Source: SB11 sp035906255 (lineage in GTDB: Bacteria > Bacteroidota > Bacteroidia > UBA8524). From it: 64,000 nucleotides of DNA. Positions 25,620-34,032 of the stretch are shown piece by piece; the stretch's first letter is position 1, and the number at the start of each line of letters is the position of its first letter. The notes beneath the pieces were generated by a model. That model did no database searches. It was not told the DNA's origin and saw only the letters and a program-made list of their open reading frames with translations. The position numbers were made by a program, and so were the translations under genes. The stretch covers positions 106,523-170,522 of the forward strand of contig JAMIFM010000023.1 of NCBI GenBank assembly GCA_035906255.1, in the 5' to 3' direction.

Positions 25620-27428
25620 TTACTTTGCTGTACCAAAATATTCTGCTACAACTTTGGCTTTGGCTTTGCCAATAATGGCCTCGATGCTTTCTAACGAAGC
25701 TTCCTTTATTTTCTTCACCGATTTAAAATGTGATAGTAGTTGCTTGGCAGTTTCATCGCCAATGCCTTTAATATCGGTTAGTTCAGTTACCAAAGTGCCT
25801 TTATCACGGCGTTTACGGTGGTGGGTAATACCAAAACGGTGCGCCTCATCACGCATTTGTTGGATAATCCGCAACGTTTCCGATTTTTTATCAATATGTA
25901 GTGGCAGCGGGTCTTCGGGGTAATAAATTTCTTCTAAACGCTTCGCAATACCAATCACAGGCAGTTTTCCGTAAATACCCATTTCTTTCAATGCCTCCAC
26001 CGCACTGCTCAATTGTCCTTTACCGCCGTCAACAATCAGCAATTGGGGCAAAGGTTGATTCTCTTCCTGCAAACGCTTGTAACGGCGTGTAATTACCTCT
26101 TTCATCGTAGCAAAGTCGTTAGGGCCTTCCACCGTTTGCACGTTAAAATGGCGGTAATCTTTCTTGCTGGGTTTGCCATTTTTAAAGCACACCATTGCAG
26201 ATACAGGATATTTTCCCTGAAAGTTTGAGTTATCAAAACACTCAATATGGTAAGGCAACTCGGTAAGGTGCAAATCGTTTTTCATTTGCGTCATCACACG
26301 CTCTACACGCAAATCAGGGTTCAGTTTTTCGCTGTGGGTTACCTTATCGTTCTTATAAAAAATGGCATTCTTTAACGAAAGGTCAAGTAGTTTTTTCTTA
26401 TCTCCCGTTTTAGGTACTGTAAACCGTATGTTCTCATCGTTTATATCTAACTCAAACGGAACTAAAATTTCCTCCGCCTTGCTGCTGTAGCGGTTGCGCA
26501 TCTCTGCAATGGCCATCTCCAGCATTTCCTGTGGTGTTTCGTCTAACCTTTTTTTGTATTCGAGCGTTTGGGTTTGAATAATTATCCCGTGATTTACTTT
26601 CAGGTAATTGATAAACGTACTCTTACCTTCATCAGCCAAGTTAAACACATCCACGTCGTAGCGCACCTGTGTTACCACTGTTGATTTGCCTTGATAGTTT
26701 TCAAGAATATCCAATTTTGTTTTAGCCACCGCAGCTACCTCAAACAAAAGTTGTGAGGCCGCTTCCTGCATATCCTTTTTCAGGTATTGGATTACTTCAC
26801 TTACATTGCCCCGCAATATTTTACGCACCTGCTCAATACTGTTCATATAATCCGCTTCACTTTGCAGTCCTTCACAAGGGCCTTTGCAATTGCCAATCTG
26901 ATATTCAAGGCAGGTTTTAAATTTCCCTGCTTTAATATTGGCATCACTGAGGTTAAGGTTACAATTACGCAAAGGATAAACGCTGCGCACCAGTTCTAAT
27001 ATGGTGTGCATCATCCGCACTGAACCGTAAGGACCAAAATATTCCGACCCATCCTTTACAGGATTACGGGTTGGAAAAATCTTTGGGAAACGCTCTTTGG
27101 TAAGCCGTATGAAAGGATAGGTTTTATCGTCCTTCCAATCAATATTAAAACGAGGCTTAAATTCTTTTATCAGATTATTTTCAAGCAGCAGGGCATCAAA
27201 CTCCGTATCTACTACCGTATATTGTATATCGTCGATACGACTTACCAGCACGGCCGTTTTTTTGTTCTCGTACTGGTTTTTATTAAAGTAGGACGATACC
27301 CGCTTTTTCAGGCTCTTTGCCTTGCCAATGTATATCAGTTCTCCTTCAGAACTATAATATTTATACACTCCGGGTGATTCGGGTAGTATCGAAATAATCT
27401 TTTTGAGTTTGTCCTCAGCGGCAGGCAT
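25620..27428 (-). CDS. uvrC: UvrABC excinuclease subunit C
   Basis: 602 residues, normal for UvrC, the dual-incision nuclease of nucleotide excision repair. The N-terminal GIY-YIG domain (PGVYKYYSSEGELIYIGKAK) cuts 3' of the lesion. The cysteine cluster CNLNLSDANIKAGKFKTCLEYQIGNCKGPC and the UvrB-binding region follow. The C-terminal RNase-H-like nuclease has FDNSNFQG and LLIVDGGKGQLSSA, and the end carries tandem helix-hairpin-helices (LTDIKGIGDETAKQLLSHF). On the minus strand TAAATTTG (27433-27440) lies only 4 bp before the ATG, hinting at a leaderless message. Confidence 0.98.
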   Translation of the reverse strand: MPAAEDKLKKIISILPESPGVYKYYSSEGELIYIGKAKSLKKRVSSYFNKNQYENKKTAVLVSRIDDIQYTVVDTEFDALLLENNLIKEFKPRFNIDWKDDKTYPFIRLTKERFPKIFPTRNPVKDGSEYFGPYGSVRMMHTILELVRSVYPLRNCNLNLSDANIKAGKFKTCLEYQIGNCKGPCEGLQSEADYMNSIEQVRKILRGNVSEVIQYLKKDMQEAASQLLFEVAAVAKTKLDILENYQGKSTVVTQVRYDVDVFNLADEGKSTFINYLKVNHGIIIQTQTLEYKKRLDETPQEMLEMAIAEMRNRYSSKAEEILVPFELDINDENIRFTVPKTGDKKKLLDLSLKNAIFYKNDKVTHSEKLNPDLRVERVMTQMKNDLHLTELPYHIECFDNSNFQGKYPVSAMVCFKNGKPSKKDYRHFNVQTVEGPNDFATMKEVITRRYKRLQEENQPLPQLLIVDGGKGQLSSAVEALKEMGIYGKLPVIGIAKRLEEIYYPEDPLPLHIDKKSETLRIIQQMRDEAHRFGITHHRKRRDKGTLVTELTDIKGIGDETAKQLLSHFKSVKKIKEASLESIEAIIGKAKAKVVAEYFGTAK

Positions 27429-27666
27429 AGCGCAAATTTAGGAAATAGCAGGCTGAGTTCTTTTGAAATTAAACCACCTCATGTATTACTAAATTAAATA
27501 CGAAACCTAAAATCTATATTTTTTCTGCATTTACTCAACGCTTTACCGCACTTAATCATTGGTGCTTTGTACGAGTTATTAAACACTGTATGTTTGACAG
27601 TAATCAATCGCGTATGCCGAAAAGCGGGAAATAGAGTAGGCAAAAATTAATTCTAAATTCTAAACA

Positions 27667-28728
27667 ATGAAAACTAATCTAATTGCAGGGAAAGTCCATT
27701 CCCGTCTCGTTCTCTTAATTGTATGTGTCTTTTTCTCCGGAGCATTAATGACCGGATGTAAGAAAGATAATCCCGCACTTAATAAACCCGTAACCGAACC
27801 TTTGCCACAAGCCAATTTAGTGCCTGATGAAGATGAAACGGAATACTCAATGGCCAATTATCAGGATGCTTTGGATAATGTTGAATATGATGGTGACAGG
27901 TTGATTTTCCAAAACCTTAGCCATTTTTTCACTACCGCGATGGCTTTAGACAGCTTGGGAGACAGTACTGCTCACGTTTGGTTTCAAGGCATAGGCTTCA
28001 CCAATTCGTTGTACGACCAATACAAGAGCGCTGTGGAAAATATGCCCGAAGACCTTGAAGATACCGATATGGACGCATATTATACTACCAACAGTAACTC
28101 ATTGGTGTACGATGGTGATTTGGATGCGTGGCACGTGAACGCACAAGCTCCCTTTTGTGCTAAGTTGCTGAACGGTGCACACAAAGCCCAAATTGGAGGT
28201 AATATTTATTATTCTAACTACGATGTTGATGTGATGGTGGGTGAAGCTGATGAAAGTTTGATACCTACTTTTGCAACGCAAGGTACTGAGCAGGATGATG
28301 AATATGCAATTGTGAAGTTTAACAGGACTGCCCTGAAAACAACTGGAACAATTTGTGTATCGTGCGGCCAAACTTATTACCTCGGCGAAATTACTTGCGG
28401 CTCGCCTGCCCAAAAAAGGGCAAAAATGTGGATGAAGGTATTTTGCCAGTATGGTTTACGCGGCGAAAAATACACTGCTACACACATTATTGTGCAACAA
28501 CACAAGCGTGGATTTTTAGGTCGTTGGTATAAAGATTCAAGAGGCTCACAAGTTGGCGGTAATTTTAACGGCCAGTACTTTAATATGGCCTTCATTTACA
28601 GTCAATCAAGCTGGGAACATGTGTACCCCGTTTATGGAAATATGCCTTGGATGTCGGTGTGTGCTTCAAACTTAGAAATATGCGTTGCGCCAATGTGCAG
28701 CGGAAATACGATTTGCCAAAACTGGTAA
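27667..28728 (+). CDS. Lipoprotein of unknown function
   Basis: 353 residues. The signal peptide ends in a lipobox (LMTGC followed by KKDNP), so it is lipid-anchored. The mature N-terminus is acidic (PDEDETEYSMANYQDALDNVEYDGD). The C-terminal half holds several cysteines (ICVSCGQTYYLGEITCG; MSVCASNLEICVAPMCSGNTICQNW), some spaced like a metal or disulfide site. No domain recognised. About 240 bp without a visible gene separate it from the divergent uvrC. Confidence 0.65.
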   Translation: MKTNLIAGKVHSRLVLLIVCVFFSGALMTGCKKDNPALNKPVTEPLPQANLVPDEDETEYSMANYQDALDNVEYDGDRLIFQNLSHFFTTAMALDSLGDSTAHVWFQGIGFTNSLYDQYKSAVENMPEDLEDTDMDAYYTTNSNSLVYDGDLDAWHVNAQAPFCAKLLNGAHKAQIGGNIYYSNYDVDVMVGEADESLIPTFATQGTEQDDEYAIVKFNRTALKTTGTICVSCGQTYYLGEITCGSPAQKRAKMWMKVFCQYGLRGEKYTATHIIVQQHKRGFLGRWYKDSRGSQVGGNFNGQYFNMAFIYSQSSWEHVYPVYGNMPWMSVCASNLEICVAPMCSGNTICQNW

Positions 28729-28751
28729 GTATTCGGAAAAAAATAAAAAAA

Positions 28752-28779
28752 GGGGCTGCCTCAAAAACTGAGGCAGCCC
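28752..28779. terminator. Bidirectional terminator
   Basis: AGGGCTGCCTCA pairs with TGAGGCAGCCCT around AAAAC, with A-rich sequence before and T-rich after, so it can terminate both the rightward lipoprotein gene and the leftward hydrolase gene. Confidence 0.8.
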
Positions 28780-28791
28780 TTATTATTTCTG

Positions 28792-29850
28792 TTATTTTAG
28801 GTTTTGGGTAAAGAAGCTTGATAACTTATCAAAGGGAATAATATCGGTCTTATCGTACAAATCAACATGATTAGCATTGGGGATGATTAATAGTTCTTTG
28901 GGCTCTGCCGCTGCTTCATAGGCATCTTCGCTAAAGTAGCGCGAGTGTGCTTTTTCTCCGGCAATAAGTAAAACCGGACGTGGGGATATTTCTTTAATAT
29001 AAGTTAGCAAGGGCATATTCATAAATGACAGCGGGGTAGTTACAGTCCAAGCCCCATTTGAGTTTGGGGAATTAGGATGAAACCCACGAGGCGTTCGGTA
29101 ATAATTAAAATAATCTACCACAAACTGAGGCTCATTTCCTTCCAGTTTTTCTGGCAAAATCCTTTGACTTAAAGCCGGAGTCCCATTTTTTGCATCCTCC
29201 CAACGCTGGAGACTCATTTTCTCAAGCATTTGAGTACGGTTTTCAATAGTAAGCTGGTCGTTATACCCTTTGGCCATTACACGTGTCATATCATACATAC
29301 TGGTAGTTGCAATAGCTTTTACGCGCTTGTCAACTGCCGCTCCGTTAAGTCCCATTCCCGCAAAACCACAAATACCAATAATTCCGATTCGGTTTCTATC
29401 AACGGAACGATGAAGCCCAAGAAAGTCTATTGCTGCACTGAAATCTTCAGTGTTTATATCGGGTGAAGCCACATTACGCGGTTCCCCTCCGCTTTCACCG
29501 GTATATGAAGGATCAAATGCCAGTACAATAAACCCACGTTCAGCCATGTTTTGGGCATATAATCCTGACGACTGCTCTTTTACAGCCCCAAAAGGGCCAC
29601 TAATGGCAAGTGCGGCGAGAGGTTCACTACCAATATTCTTTGGGCTGTACAAATCGCCAACCAAAGAAATTCCATATCGATTTTTAAACGTTACTTTTTC
29701 ACGGGTAACCTTATCACTTAATGTAAAGGTGTAATGTTCTGTTTTATTCATATTTTCTTTTTTTTGATTTGAATCTGTTTTTTCATTCGGCAAACAGGAT
29801 TGTGCCAAAATCAAAATGAGCAAAATCGCTGCTGTTGCTATTGTTTTCAT
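28792..29850 (-). CDS. Alpha/beta hydrolase lipoprotein (dienelactone-hydrolase/YcjY-like)
   Basis: 352 residues. A signal peptide with lipobox (LILILAQSC) predicts lipid anchoring. The alpha/beta-hydrolase core shows VLAFDPSYTGESGGEPRN, then the nucleophile elbow RIGIIGICGFAGMGLNGAAV in which cysteine stands in the usual serine place, as in dienelactone hydrolases. A late Asp and His (VLLIAGEKAHSRYF; NANHVDLYD) complete a triad. Substrate unknown. It lies just downstream of an AraC-type regulator on the same strand, which is a likely controller. Confidence 0.8.
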   Translation of the reverse strand: MKTIATAAILLILILAQSCLPNEKTDSNQKKENMNKTEHYTFTLSDKVTREKVTFKNRYGISLVGDLYSPKNIGSEPLAALAISGPFGAVKEQSSGLYAQNMAERGFIVLAFDPSYTGESGGEPRNVASPDINTEDFSAAIDFLGLHRSVDRNRIGIIGICGFAGMGLNGAAVDKRVKAIATTSMYDMTRVMAKGYNDQLTIENRTQMLEKMSLQRWEDAKNGTPALSQRILPEKLEGNEPQFVVDYFNYYRTPRGFHPNSPNSNGAWTVTTPLSFMNMPLLTYIKEISPRPVLLIAGEKAHSRYFSEDAYEAAAEPKELLIIPNANHVDLYDKTDIIPFDKLSSFFTQNLK

Positions 29851-29938
29851 GTCTTAATTCCTTTCTAAATTACAAACACAAAATTCGAACGACAGTAACA
29901 TATCCCGTTAATGGTATTCAAACCAATAATTATGAATT

Positions 29939-30817
29939 TCAAACTTCTGAAACCCTAAGTGATTTAGGGTTGACTCCGGCTAATCGTTTAAAGTAGTTGT
30001 TAAAATAGGAGGGGTACTCAAATCCAAGTGCATAGGCAATTTCTGAAATATTCCAGTTTGTATGAAGCAGCAAGACCTTAGCTTCGCTAATAATTCGGTC
30101 GCTTATGTGTGCAGTAGTAGATTTTCCTGTTACTTCTTTTAAGGTGCGGTTTAGATAATTTACATGAACGTTTAAACCGTGTGCAAAGTCTTGAGCAGTT
30201 TTTAGTTCAAGGGGTTTATCAGGGTTTTCAATCGGAAATTGTCTTTCAAGGAGTTCAAAAAATACAGCTGCCAAACGTGTCGCAGCATTTTTATGCATAT
30301 CACTGTGCTCTGAAGGTTGAAGTTTCAATGCTTCGTGAATAACCAATTGAATATAGTTTCTTATCAAATCATCCTTATAAGCATAATCACTCTTTTGCTC
30401 TTCAATAATCTTATTAAAAATGTTATTCAAAAGCTCACGTTGATGCTCATTTATCTTTAATATGGGTGTGCCCCCAATTTTAAATAAAGGTGAGTTCTGA
30501 AGACTTTCGGAACGATTGGGTGTAGTAAAAAAGTTTTCAGAAAAAAGGCAGGTGTATCCAGTATAAGTTCTAGAAAGAGTTTCCCAAGAGTATGGTATAT
30601 GCGGATTGCCAAAAAACAAAATAGAACCGTCCTCTTCAAAACTTCGGTCGGCATAATGAATTATACTCTTACCGGTTGTTAAACAAATTTTATAAAAATC
30701 CTTGCGACTATATATACGTGTTGCATCACTATCAGCATCAATTTGAAATGCGCAAAACCCTCTTGATTTTAGCTCATCATTAAAGTCTGATACCGATCTA
30801 ATAGTCCCGTTTTTCAT
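29939..30817 (-). CDS. AraC family transcriptional regulator
   Basis: 292 residues. The C-terminal third has the two helix-turn-helix AraC domain: FAHGLNVHVNYLNRTLKEVT and WNISEIAYALGFEYPSYFNNYFKRLAGVNPKSLR. The N-terminal part is a cupin-like sensor of the type in Bacteroidota regulators (CLTTGKSIIHYADRSFEEDGSILFFGNP). Probably controls the neighbouring hydrolase gene, about 90 bp downstream. Confidence 0.88.
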   Translation of the reverse strand: MKNGTIRSVSDFNDELKSRGFCAFQIDADSDATRIYSRKDFYKICLTTGKSIIHYADRSFEEDGSILFFGNPHIPYSWETLSRTYTGYTCLFSENFFTTPNRSESLQNSPLFKIGGTPILKINEHQRELLNNIFNKIIEEQKSDYAYKDDLIRNYIQLVIHEALKLQPSEHSDMHKNAATRLAAVFFELLERQFPIENPDKPLELKTAQDFAHGLNVHVNYLNRTLKEVTGKSTTAHISDRIISEAKVLLLHTNWNISEIAYALGFEYPSYFNNYFKRLAGVNPKSLRVSEV

Positions 30818-31116
30818 TATTCAATTAGATTATGCCCCAAACCTCCAAAATCTTGCCATGATTAAACTAAGATAACACTAATTATGTGTGTGAGTTTTAA
30901 ATGTGAATCGACGTAACACATTTTTCAAGTTAAGCTACACTGATAAAAATTAGATTCAATGTTATTAAATGTCCAAAAACAAAAAAGCCCTTGCAAAATG
31001 CGAGGGCTTTTTTGTTTTTTGCGGTCTGGACGGGACTGCCGTCATTTTCTTACAAGCCATACTGCACGGGTGTTTGCAGCGGGGCAATAACTATTGGTAC
31101 ACCCAATGGCACACTT
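30818..31116. other. Host-phage boundary region
   Basis: No gene seen. It holds a strong terminator at 30984-31010 and then about 100 bp of mixed sequence that reaches the end of the phage repressor gene. The left end of the prophage most likely lies here, but no duplicated attachment core can be identified because the right end is outside the window, and I recognise no tRNA here. Confidence 0.4.
30984..31010. terminator. Bidirectional terminator near the prophage edge
   Basis: AAAGCCCT and AGGGCTTT pair, extended by GC, around AAAAT, with A-run before and T-run after (TTTTTTG). Either strand could be terminated. Confidence 0.75.
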
Positions 31117-31494
31117 TTAAGCGGCCAACGGGTACTCCAACTGGCTATTGTTATTGCCCAACAACTTTGACAAACTTGTTAAAGCCGAGGTAAGCTCCCT
31201 AATATGCTGCCATAGTCTCTCGTTTTCTTCTTTTAAAAATGCAAAAGTGCCGGCTTCTGTAGCTTTTGCTGGCATATCTTCCTCACGCTCAATACCAACT
31301 TTACCAGCCAATAAATCTGTGGATTTTACATTAAACAAATCAGCTAATGCTACTAGGTTTTTTGGTGATGGTTTTGCCCTGTTAGATTCAATGTTAGCGA
31401 TTGATGCTTTTGAAACACCAATTCTAGACGCAACTTCCTCTTGAGTCATTCCTTTAGAAGTTCTTAGAAATTTAATTGCCTGATTAACATCCAT
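31117..31494 (-). CDS. Phage repressor, XRE-family HTH protein
   Basis: 125 residues. The N-terminal helix-turn-helix is clear: FLRTSKGMTQEEVASRIGVSKASIANIESNRAKPSPKNL. A short linker leads to a C-terminal coiled coil (FLKEENERLWQHIRELTSALTSLSKLL) that likely dimerises. It reads away from the early operon across two inverted-repeat operators at 31563-31598, the classical arrangement for a lysogeny repressor. There is no LexA/CI peptidase domain, so induction cannot rely on RecA-stimulated self-cleavage. Confidence 0.85.
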   Translation of the reverse strand: MDVNQAIKFLRTSKGMTQEEVASRIGVSKASIANIESNRAKPSPKNLVALADLFNVKSTDLLAGKVGIEREEDMPAKATEAGTFAFLKEENERLWQHIRELTSALTSLSKLLGNNNSQLEYPLAA

Positions 31495-31562
31495 ATAGAT
31501 AATATTTTAATTGTTTTTAGTGATTATTTAACATCATTAATGATTTTTAATATACTTTCGTA

Positions 31563-31576
31563 TTGCATTTATGCAA
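31563..31576. promoter_or_regulatory. Operator-like inverted repeat 1
   Basis: TTGCAT-TT-ATGCAA, a perfect 6-bp inverted repeat. Its centre is 20 bp, two helical turns, from the centre of the second repeat, so repressor dimers could bind side by side on the same DNA face. Confidence 0.6.
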
Positions 31577-31580
31577 ATAG

Positions 31581-31598
31581 TATTGCAAAGTTGCAATA
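31581..31598. promoter_or_regulatory. Operator-like inverted repeat 2
   Basis: TATTGCAA-AG-TTGCAATA, a perfect 8-bp inverted repeat sharing the TTGCA core of the neighbouring site. It lies 27 bp before the first early gene. A third palindrome, ATCATTAATGAT, lies at 31533-31544, nearer to the repressor start. Confidence 0.65.
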
Positions 31599-31625
31599 AT
31601 AATACCAAAAATCAAAGAGAATGTA

Positions 31626-31853
31626 ATGGAGTTTAAAGACTGGTACGAAGAAAATGCAAGCAGAAAAATTAGAAGGTTAATCCTAGATGCCTTGGATAAT
31701 CCTGAAAAACCAAAGTGGTCCACGCAACGACTTAATAATTTATTAAGCAGGAGAGTAAATGTTCATCCGACTGAAAAAGCTGCAATTGAAGCTATTGCTG
31801 AGCAGGAACTCACCTTTTCCAAAGTGCATAAAAAGCTGCCTGTAACCGAATGA
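31626..31853 (+). CDS. First gene of the phage early operon, unknown
   Basis: 75 residues, basic and helical (MEFKDWYEENASRKIRRLIL; KWSTQRLNNLLSRRVNVHPTE). Its place directly across the operators from the repressor is where a Cro- or CII-like regulator is usually encoded, and a short helix-turn-helix is possible, but no motif proves it. Its stop overlaps the next start (ATGA). Confidence 0.65.
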   Translation: MEFKDWYEENASRKIRRLILDALDNPEKPKWSTQRLNNLLSRRVNVHPTEKAAIEAIAEQELTFSKVHKKLPVTE

Positions 31854-32335
31854 CACCCTTCTTCACAATATCAATCACTGAATACGAGAGGCACAGAATG
31901 CAGCTATTGATTAGCTGGCCTGATTTGCCTAATCCCGGCAGTGCTTCCTTATGGATAACTGATCCTGAGATTGGTATTTGTGAAGTGATGAAGATACAGC
32001 GCCTAACGGTAGCTGATATTCTTCGCAGGTATATAGACCAAAGATATAACGCCCTGAAGGATACCCGACTTAAAGTTCAGGCAGCGGAATTGTTTTTTTG
32101 GCGCAAGAGGTTAAGCGGAGCTTGCAGCTTAGGCGATCTCTGTAGGGATGTTCGTCCGAAAATTGCTTTGCTGAAACTTGTTTTGCCCGGGCACAGCTCG
32201 ACACAATCAGGTTGGAGAGAGGTTATACTGCCTCTGCTGGAATTTATTGAAACATATCGTGCCGGCGATGCCCGCACTAATACCATACAAATTATCACCC
32301 CATTTAAAAGTTATTACCATGGTAACAGATTTTGA
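31850..32335 (+). CDS. Phage early protein, unknown
   Basis: 161 residues, ATGA-coupled to the gene before it. No signal peptide. A central helical stretch (KIQRLTVADILRRYIDQRYNALKDTRLKVQAAELFFWRKR) is followed by cysteines in LSGACSLGDLCRDV. I do not recognise a family. Confidence 0.6.
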   Translation: MTPFFTISITEYERHRMQLLISWPDLPNPGSASLWITDPEIGICEVMKIQRLTVADILRRYIDQRYNALKDTRLKVQAAELFFWRKRLSGACSLGDLCRDVRPKIALLKLVLPGHSSTQSGWREVILPLLEFIETYRAGDARTNTIQIITPFKSYYHGNRF

Positions 32336-32489
32336 TGATTTGCTAATAAACCATCCTTCCCTTAGTGGAATTGGAATAATCGTGTTTGTTATCGCTTGTT
32401 TATATCTCCTGCATAGGATGGGCAGACGCTTTGCCCCAAAGAAGAAAGTTCAATACCGGTTGCCACCAAAGAAAACCCTATGGAAATGA
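32319..32489 (+). CDS. Small single-pass membrane protein
   Basis: 56 residues from the ATG at 32319, overlapping the end of the upstream gene by 17 bp. One transmembrane segment is obvious (SGIGIIVFVIACLYLLH), followed by a basic tail (RMGRRFAPKKKVQYRLPPKK) that would stay in the cytoplasm. Possible roles include superinfection exclusion, but nothing in the sequence shows this. Confidence 0.6.
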   Translation: MVTDFDDLLINHPSLSGIGIIVFVIACLYLLHRMGRRFAPKKKVQYRLPPKKTLWK

Positions 32490-32818
32490 GTTTACGATTC
32501 TTTTTATCACATACGGATTTACAGAGTGTTGCATGTGCGCATCGTAAAGCCTCGATAGATGTTGCATACTGGACTAAAGAACTGCTGCATCTAAACGAAC
32601 TTATTAAAGAATTGAGCAGCTTAACAGCCGCAGATCCTTATCAGCATTCGCAGTTAATAAACAGTATTACCAGATATACCGTTGAACGCGATGACGCTGC
32701 AGTAAACCATAGCAATGCTCTTAATTTCATGCTGCGTTGCGAAGACCTTTTGTTGCGCGAAACCCCACCGATTTCACAGATCATAAAAGAAAACAGCTTA
32801 TGGCAAAAATTAAGTTAA
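32480..32818 (+). CDS. Phage early helical protein, unknown
   Basis: 112 residues, overlapping the previous gene by 10 bp. Almost wholly helical (WTKELLHLNELIKELSSLTA; INSITRYTVERDDAAVNHSN). I compared it with the four-helix Avd accessory proteins of retroelements because one would be expected nearby, but it shows none of their conserved text. It overlaps the next gene. Confidence 0.6.
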   Translation: MEMSLRFFLSHTDLQSVACAHRKASIDVAYWTKELLHLNELIKELSSLTAADPYQHSQLINSITRYTVERDDAAVNHSNALNFMLRCEDLLLRETPPISQIIKENSLWQKLS

Positions 32819-32985
32819 CAGTTAAGCAGCGGGACCGAAAAACCTCCATGGTTCATCTGAAAGACGGTCGGTTCTACAACGATGATGAGCTTAACCGCCT
32901 GCAGTGCCTTATTGCCATAAACTATAATGTGAGCGTGGATAAAGTATTAGTGACAGTAACGCATAATACGCCCCCGGATAAGTAA
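32800..32985 (+). CDS. Small phage protein, unknown
   Basis: 61 residues from the ATG at 32800 (MAKIKLTVKQRDRKTSMVHL), chosen because an earlier alternative start would bury most of its leader in the previous gene. Basic at the N-terminus; no recognised domain. Overlaps the preceding gene by 19 bp. Confidence 0.55.
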   Translation: MAKIKLTVKQRDRKTSMVHLKDGRFYNDDELNRLQCLIAINYNVSVDKVLVTVTHNTPPDK

Positions 32986-33028
32986 GCATTGGAAAATAAA
33001 ATTAATCAACACATAAACACAACACATT

Positions 33029-33268
33029 ATGCAAGAAGGAAAACAAATAGAAACTAAGCTTATTGTTAGTACTATTCTAGACTCTATCAGCCTAGAGCAT
33101 CAAAACAGTTTGTATTATGCTTTAGGAGGTATCATTTCTGATAACCCTATGGAAACCCATGTAATGGTATCTGTCATGCTCTCAGAAATAAAGAGTCGGT
33201 CAAATACAAAGGTTTCTCAAGCCGCTACAGCTATAGAAAAAGGACACAGAGAGGGGGTTGCGTTATGA
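33029..33268 (+). CDS. Small phage protein, unknown
   Basis: 79 residues (MQEGKQIETKLIVSTILDSI), helical with no signal peptide. Preceded by the A-rich leader CACAACACATT found in similar form before several early genes here. Its stop overlaps the next start (ATGA). No family recognised. Confidence 0.6.
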   Translation: MQEGKQIETKLIVSTILDSISLEHQNSLYYALGGIISDNPMETHVMVSVMLSEIKSRSNTKVSQAATAIEKGHREGVAL

Positions 33269-33471
33269 GCCAACCTATAACAATATCAGAGTTTCTGTTC
33301 CAAGAGCAACCAATATCGCTGTTTACTATTGAAGTTCATAGTACGGATTTTAGCGATGGTACGCTTGTAGTAACTGTTCACCCCGAAGGTGAACCTGGAA
33401 AAGCAATGGAATTCATTGTTGTTGGAAAATCCTTTAATCCGGTTACTGATGGAAAGGAAGAAACAATATGA
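33265..33471 (+). CDS. Small phage protein, unknown
   Basis: 68 residues, ATGA-coupled on both sides. Beta-rich (ISLFTIEVHSTDFSDGTLVV; PGKAMEFIVVGKSFNP). No recognised family. Confidence 0.55.
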   Translation: MSQPITISEFLFQEQPISLFTIEVHSTDFSDGTLVVTVHPEGEPGKAMEFIVVGKSFNPVTDGKEETI

Positions 33472-33740
33472 GCCAGTTTATCGAGCATCCTAAATATGGC
33501 CGCATACTGAGCTTTGATGCGCTTGTCCAAAATGACAAGCGCAAGTATTGCAACTATTGCGGTCAGCCTATCGACGCTTCGGCTTATGTAAGCCATTACG
33601 GAATGTGCGCACTTCACTATTCATGGTACGTCGAGGATAAAATAGAGCGTACCACCGGAAAAGACCGCCTAAAAGAAATCAGCGACTACCGTATGGAGGT
33701 AGCCGGCATCAAGAAAGGAAAAAATAATCCCAAACCATAA
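33468..33740 (+). CDS. Phage protein with possible zinc knuckle
   Basis: 90 residues. CNYCGQP and then HYGMCALHY give a CxxC...C..H arrangement that could hold zinc (residues about 24-46). ATGA-coupled to the gene before. Probably a small nucleic-acid-binding or regulatory protein, by inference only. Confidence 0.55.
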   Translation: MSQFIEHPKYGRILSFDALVQNDKRKYCNYCGQPIDASAYVSHYGMCALHYSWYVEDKIERTTGKDRLKEISDYRMEVAGIKKGKNNPKP

Positions 33741-33756
33741 AACAATAAACACAATT

Positions 33757-34014
33757 ATGTCAGAGACACAAACCTTAGCAATCCCAACAGTAGGAAGGAT
33801 TGTACACTTTTATCCCGCAAATCCCGCGTTTGAAGACATTCCTTACACTCGTGTGCCAAAGGCGGCTATTGTTACTGCATCATCCCCTGATGATACAAGG
33901 ATAGGTTTAACAGTATTCCCATGCGGTGAAAATCCGGTTGCACTTTTTGCTGTTCCGCATGAAAGCTCAGCACCTAGACACTCACCTTACTGGGCATACC
34001 CTGAAATCAAATAA
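33757..34014 (+). CDS. Small phage protein, unknown
   Basis: 85 residues, beta-rich, with VGRIVHFYPANPAFE near the start, KAAIVTASSP in the middle and PYWAYPEIK at the end. This text resembles short proteins that recur in Bacteroidota prophages with no function assigned. It immediately precedes the three variable-protein genes and shares their A-rich leader (ACACAATT before the ATG). Confidence 0.6.
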   Translation: MSETQTLAIPTVGRIVHFYPANPAFEDIPYTRVPKAAIVTASSPDDTRIGLTVFPCGENPVALFAVPHESSAPRHSPYWAYPEIK

Positions 34015-34032
34015 TTATAAGACAATAAACAC

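Noticed and set aside
30984..31116. tRNA attachment site at the prophage edge
   Set aside because: No cloverleaf or T-loop sequence can be found in this stretch.
32480..32818. Possible Avd accessory protein of the retroelement
   Set aside because: It is helical and of similar length, but has no conserved Avd residues and is 1.2 kb upstream of the targets.
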